Origin: an uncultured Bacteroidota bacterium
GTDB taxonomy: Bacteria > Bacteroidota > Bacteroidia > NS11-12g > UBA955
Direction of reading: 5' to 3'
NCBI GenBank assembly: GCA_903959115.1
Contig: CAJBVU010000285.1
Span: 1 to 8,532, forward strand
DNA length: 8,532 nucleotides
A program made the translations under genes and the position numbers. How positions within the stretch are numbered: position 1 is the stretch's first letter; each line of letters opens with the position of its first letter. Under the pieces are notes generated by a model that searched no databases, was not told the DNA's origin, and saw nothing but the letters and a program-made list of their open reading frames with translations. This document shows, piece by piece, positions 7,363-8,532 of the stretch.

Positions 7363-7680
7363 TTAGGCCAAATGCTTTTCCGATTTCAATAAGTCAATGA
7401 TTGTATCCAATTTTTGCATTAATTCCGTATTGGAAGAAGCCAGTGCTTCATGACTCACGCCACCAATGGCTGTGTTCACCGGGGTATCAGCAAAAAGATC
7501 AACCATCGTAATTTCTAACGTTGCACAAATGCGTTCTAGAGTATCTACCCGCATTGTGTGCTTCTTAAGCATGTAGTGAAATCCTTGTTCACTTAATTCG
7601 CATCTACGTGCCAATTCTTTAATCGGAATCCTCTTGGCAGCTGCCAAATTTTTAATTTTGTTGTAATCGAATGTCGCCAC
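7363..7680 (-). CDS. Small XRE-type helix-turn-helix transcriptional regulator
   Basis: Starting at the GTG at 7678-7680 gives 105 residues beginning (M)ATFDYNKIKNLAAAKRIP. The XRE/Cro-C1 DNA-binding domain covers ~8-64: IKNLAAAKRIPIKELARRC is helices 1-2, LSEQGFHYML the turn and recognition helix, and VDTLERICATLEITMVDLF the two closing helices. A polar linker follows, then a short amphipathic helix (TELMQKLDTIIDLLKSEKH) that could dimerise as a coiled coil. It presumably binds operator DNA as a dimer. The frame stays open to a TTG at 7714-7716 (117 residues), but a palindrome overlaps that codon and the extra residues look unlike the family, so I prefer the GTG. There is no in-frame ATG before the helix-turn-helix. 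The gene is convergent with the HMG-CoA lyase gene (29-base gap) and downstream, same strand, of the LytTR fragment. The inverted repeats upstream suggest autoregulation; its target genes are unknown. Confidence 0.8.
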   Translation of the reverse strand: MATFDYNKIKNLAAAKRIPIKELARRCELSEQGFHYMLKKHTMRVDTLERICATLEITMVDLFADTPVNTAIGGVSHEALASSNTELMQKLDTIIDLLKSEKHLA

Positions 7681-7714
7681 AGTGATATTTTTCTTTAATT
7701 GATAAAATCCATAC

Positions 7715-7729
7715 AATTCCTAAGGAATT
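7715..7729. promoter_or_regulatory. 15-bp palindrome, possible operator of the XRE gene
   Basis: AATTCCTAAGGAATT is a perfect inverted repeat with 7-base arms around one central A. It sits 34 bases upstream of the preferred GTG start and overlaps the alternative TTG start. Its size, symmetry and position suit a dimeric helix-turn-helix repressor controlling its own gene. No binding data can be inferred from sequence alone. Confidence 0.35.
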
Positions 7730-7763
7730 CAATAGGTTTTGCTGTATTAACTGAATCAGCAGA

Positions 7764-7778
7764 CCAATATTCTATTGG
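7764..7778. repeat. Inverted repeat CCAATA-TTC-TATTGG upstream of the XRE gene
   Basis: Two perfect 6-base arms (7764-7769 and 7773-7778) flank TTC. The right arm leads into TATTGGTTTTGTTG (7773-7786), which matches AATAGGTTTTGCTG (7731-7744) at 11 of 14 positions, giving an imperfect direct repeat 42 bases apart. These could be further regulator sites in the XRE promoter region. Confidence 0.35.
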
Positions 7779-7841
7779 TTTTGTTGGCTAAACAAATGAT
7801 TGTGACACTTCAATTACTATTGAAACATAAATAACTGTATA

Positions 7842-7859
7842 ACAATTTGTTACAATTGT
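7842..7859. repeat. Inverted repeat ACAATT-N6-AATTGT
   Basis: Perfect 6-base arms at 7842-7847 and 7854-7859 are separated by TGTTAC. The block lies in the non-coding region between the LytTR fragment and the XRE gene. It may be a regulator site; the AT-rich composition makes a chance occurrence quite possible. Confidence 0.3.
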
Positions 7860-7880
7860 CTGAGTAATGTAAAATGTAAA

Positions 7881-7909
7881 TTTTTTCGAAAAAAATCTTC
7901 GAAAAAAAA
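7881..7909. repeat. AT-rich hairpin and direct repeat after the LytTR gene
   Basis: TTTTTTCG (7881-7888) pairs with CGAAAAAA (7900-7907) around an 11-base loop. The same stretch holds the direct repeat TTCGAAAAAAA at 7885-7895 and again at 7898, 13 bases later. Reading leftward, it lies about 30 bases after the LytTR stop codon, so it could act as a transcription terminator. The stem has only two G-C pairs and is weak. Alternatively it is a bent A-tract or protein-binding site serving the XRE promoter. Confidence 0.4.
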
Positions 7910-7939
7910 TCCAATATCTATAAAATAGTCACCTTACAA

Positions 7940-8419
7940 CTAGTTCAGTTTCGCGTTATTTACGATGGTCTGCACTAGTTCTTTATAGTTCTTTCCGATC
8001 GGCAATTGCTTTTGGCCGATGACAATTGCATTGTTTTGTATCGCTTCGATATGACTTTTTGAAACGATGTAACTTCTATGAATTCTCACAAAACGTTCTG
8101 CTGGGAGGGCTGTTTCCATGTTGCGCATTGTTTGCAATGTCACAATTCTTTTCTCGTTGGAAATCCAAATTTTGACATAATCTGCAAATGCTTCCACGAA
8201 AAGTATGTCGTTGTAGGCAATTTTTTGATGCTGACCATCCACCTTTACAAATACAAAGTCCGGCTTAACGCTTACGTCGTCATTTGTGCCACGTTTTATA
8301 GAAATGTACTCCTCTAAACGTTTAATCGCCTTTTCCATTCTCTCAGGGGATATAGGCTTTAGCAAATAGTCCAGCGCCTCAAACTCAAATGCATCTGCCG
8401 CGAAATTGGTATGGCTGAT
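7940..8419 (-). CDS. LytTR-family response regulator, 5' part missing
   Basis: The clear part is the C-terminal LytTR DNA-binding domain, from DFVFVKVDGQHQKIAY to GKNYKELV. It includes the family hallmarks DILFVEAFADYVKIW, RFVRIHRSYIVSK and the final LPIGKNYKEL. Upstream in the same frame, without an ATG, is the end of a receiver domain: NFAADAFEFEALDYLLKPIS (8404-8345). Its KP is the conserved Lys-Pro near the end of receiver domains. The first in-frame TTG (8363-8365) is therefore inside a domain and not a real start. Beyond about 8419 the receiver similarity stops. The frame encodes unrelated residues and meets a TGA at 8474-8476, with further stops beyond. The phosphorylated Asp and ~90 residues of receiver are absent, and the other two minus frames do not supply them. 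This kind of regulator is normally paired with a membrane sensor histidine kinase; none is visible here. Confidence 0.85.
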   Translation of the reverse strand: MSHTNFAADAFEFEALDYLLKPISPERMEKAIKRLEEYISIKRGTNDDVSVKPDFVFVKVDGQHQKIAYNDILFVEAFADYVKIWISNEKRIVTLQTMRNMETALPAERFVRIHRSYIVSKSHIEAIQNNAIVIGQKQLPIGKNYKELVQTIVNNAKLN

Positions 8420-8532
8420 GCCATCCGCTCGCCAGAATGGCGTGCGCCAGCGATCTGCCAGTCGATGGAGATTTCAAGGAAGTCGCGAGTTTCAAACTCC
8501 TGGATCTTCTTTGAGAACCCCAGTTCAAGCAC
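8420..8532. other. Atypical, GC-richer right-hand tail interrupting the LytTR gene
   Basis: By hand count 62 of 113 bases are G or C (55%), and about two thirds are G or C in 8420-8470, clearly above the AT-rich genes next to it. It does not continue the receiver domain in any minus frame. One minus frame is open from the window edge through this tail (reading LELGFSKKIQEFETRDFLE..., 8529 leftward) until a TAA at 8359-8361 inside the LytTR gene. A plus frame from ATG 8411 is also open to the edge. Neither product is recognisable. It may be an insertion or rearrangement boundary, or an assembly join. Confidence 0.5.

Noticed and set aside
7363..8419. XRE regulator plus LytTR regulator as a phage-defence or toxin-antitoxin module
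   Set aside because: No toxin, nuclease or effector lies beside them. The XRE gene's other neighbour is a metabolic lyase, and the LytTR gene is incomplete.
8411..8532. Plus-strand open frame from ATG 8411 to the right edge (MADAIRSPEWRAP...)
   Set aside because: It begins antisense to the receiver end of the LytTR gene, is short and unrecognised, and lies mostly in the suspicious tail. It cannot be supported as a gene.

Overview
The window looks like chromosomal DNA of a member of the Bacteroidota. The evidence is a BBP2-type outer-membrane porin, an S9B dipeptidyl peptidase, an HMG-CoA lyase with the GGCPMAKDDLVGN active-site loop, a LytTR regulator, A-rich translation starts without Shine-Dalgarno sequences, and a secreted protein with an ICEGG-type Ig-like linker. 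No finer placement can be supported. Apart from the last ~115 bases, base composition is even. I see no rRNA, tRNA, CRISPR array, insertion sequence or recognisable prophage gene.

Layout. (1) The left edge carries the first 296 codons of a large secreted protein on the minus strand (3-890). It runs off the window, so a simple ORF list can miss it. (2) A 72-base divergent intergenic region separates it from a beta-barrel porin on the plus strand (963-2054). (3) The porin is convergent with a minus-strand pair, and its stop codon overlaps the stop codon of a GT4 glycosyltransferase (2051-3187). dapD (3197-4012) lies 9 bases upstream of the glycosyltransferase, so dapD and the glycosyltransferase probably form one transcript. 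(4) Divergent from dapD across 49 bases is a plus-strand pair 11 bases apart: a periplasmic DPP-IV-like S9 peptidase (4062-6446) and an HMG-CoA lyase (6458-7333). (5) Convergent to these is a small XRE-type regulator (minus, ends at 7363). Its AT-rich upstream region (7681-7939) contains several inverted repeats. (6) At the right edge is the C-terminal half of a LytTR response regulator (minus, ends at 7940). Its receiver domain is cut off near 8419 by a GC-richer sequence that does not continue the reading frame.

Function. The genes are mostly unlinked housekeeping and envelope functions: lysine/peptidoglycan precursor synthesis (DapD), glycan or glycoconjugate synthesis (GT4), envelope transport (porin), extracytoplasmic peptide breakdown (S9 peptidase) and leucine catabolism (HMG-CoA lyase). 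Peptide hydrolysis followed by amino-acid degradation gives a loose rationale for the S9-HMGL pair, but this is inference. I found no convincing new multi-gene system. The points most worth checking are the broken LytTR gene at the right edge, the regulatory DNA before the XRE gene, the overlapping convergent stops, and the unidentified secreted protein at the left edge.
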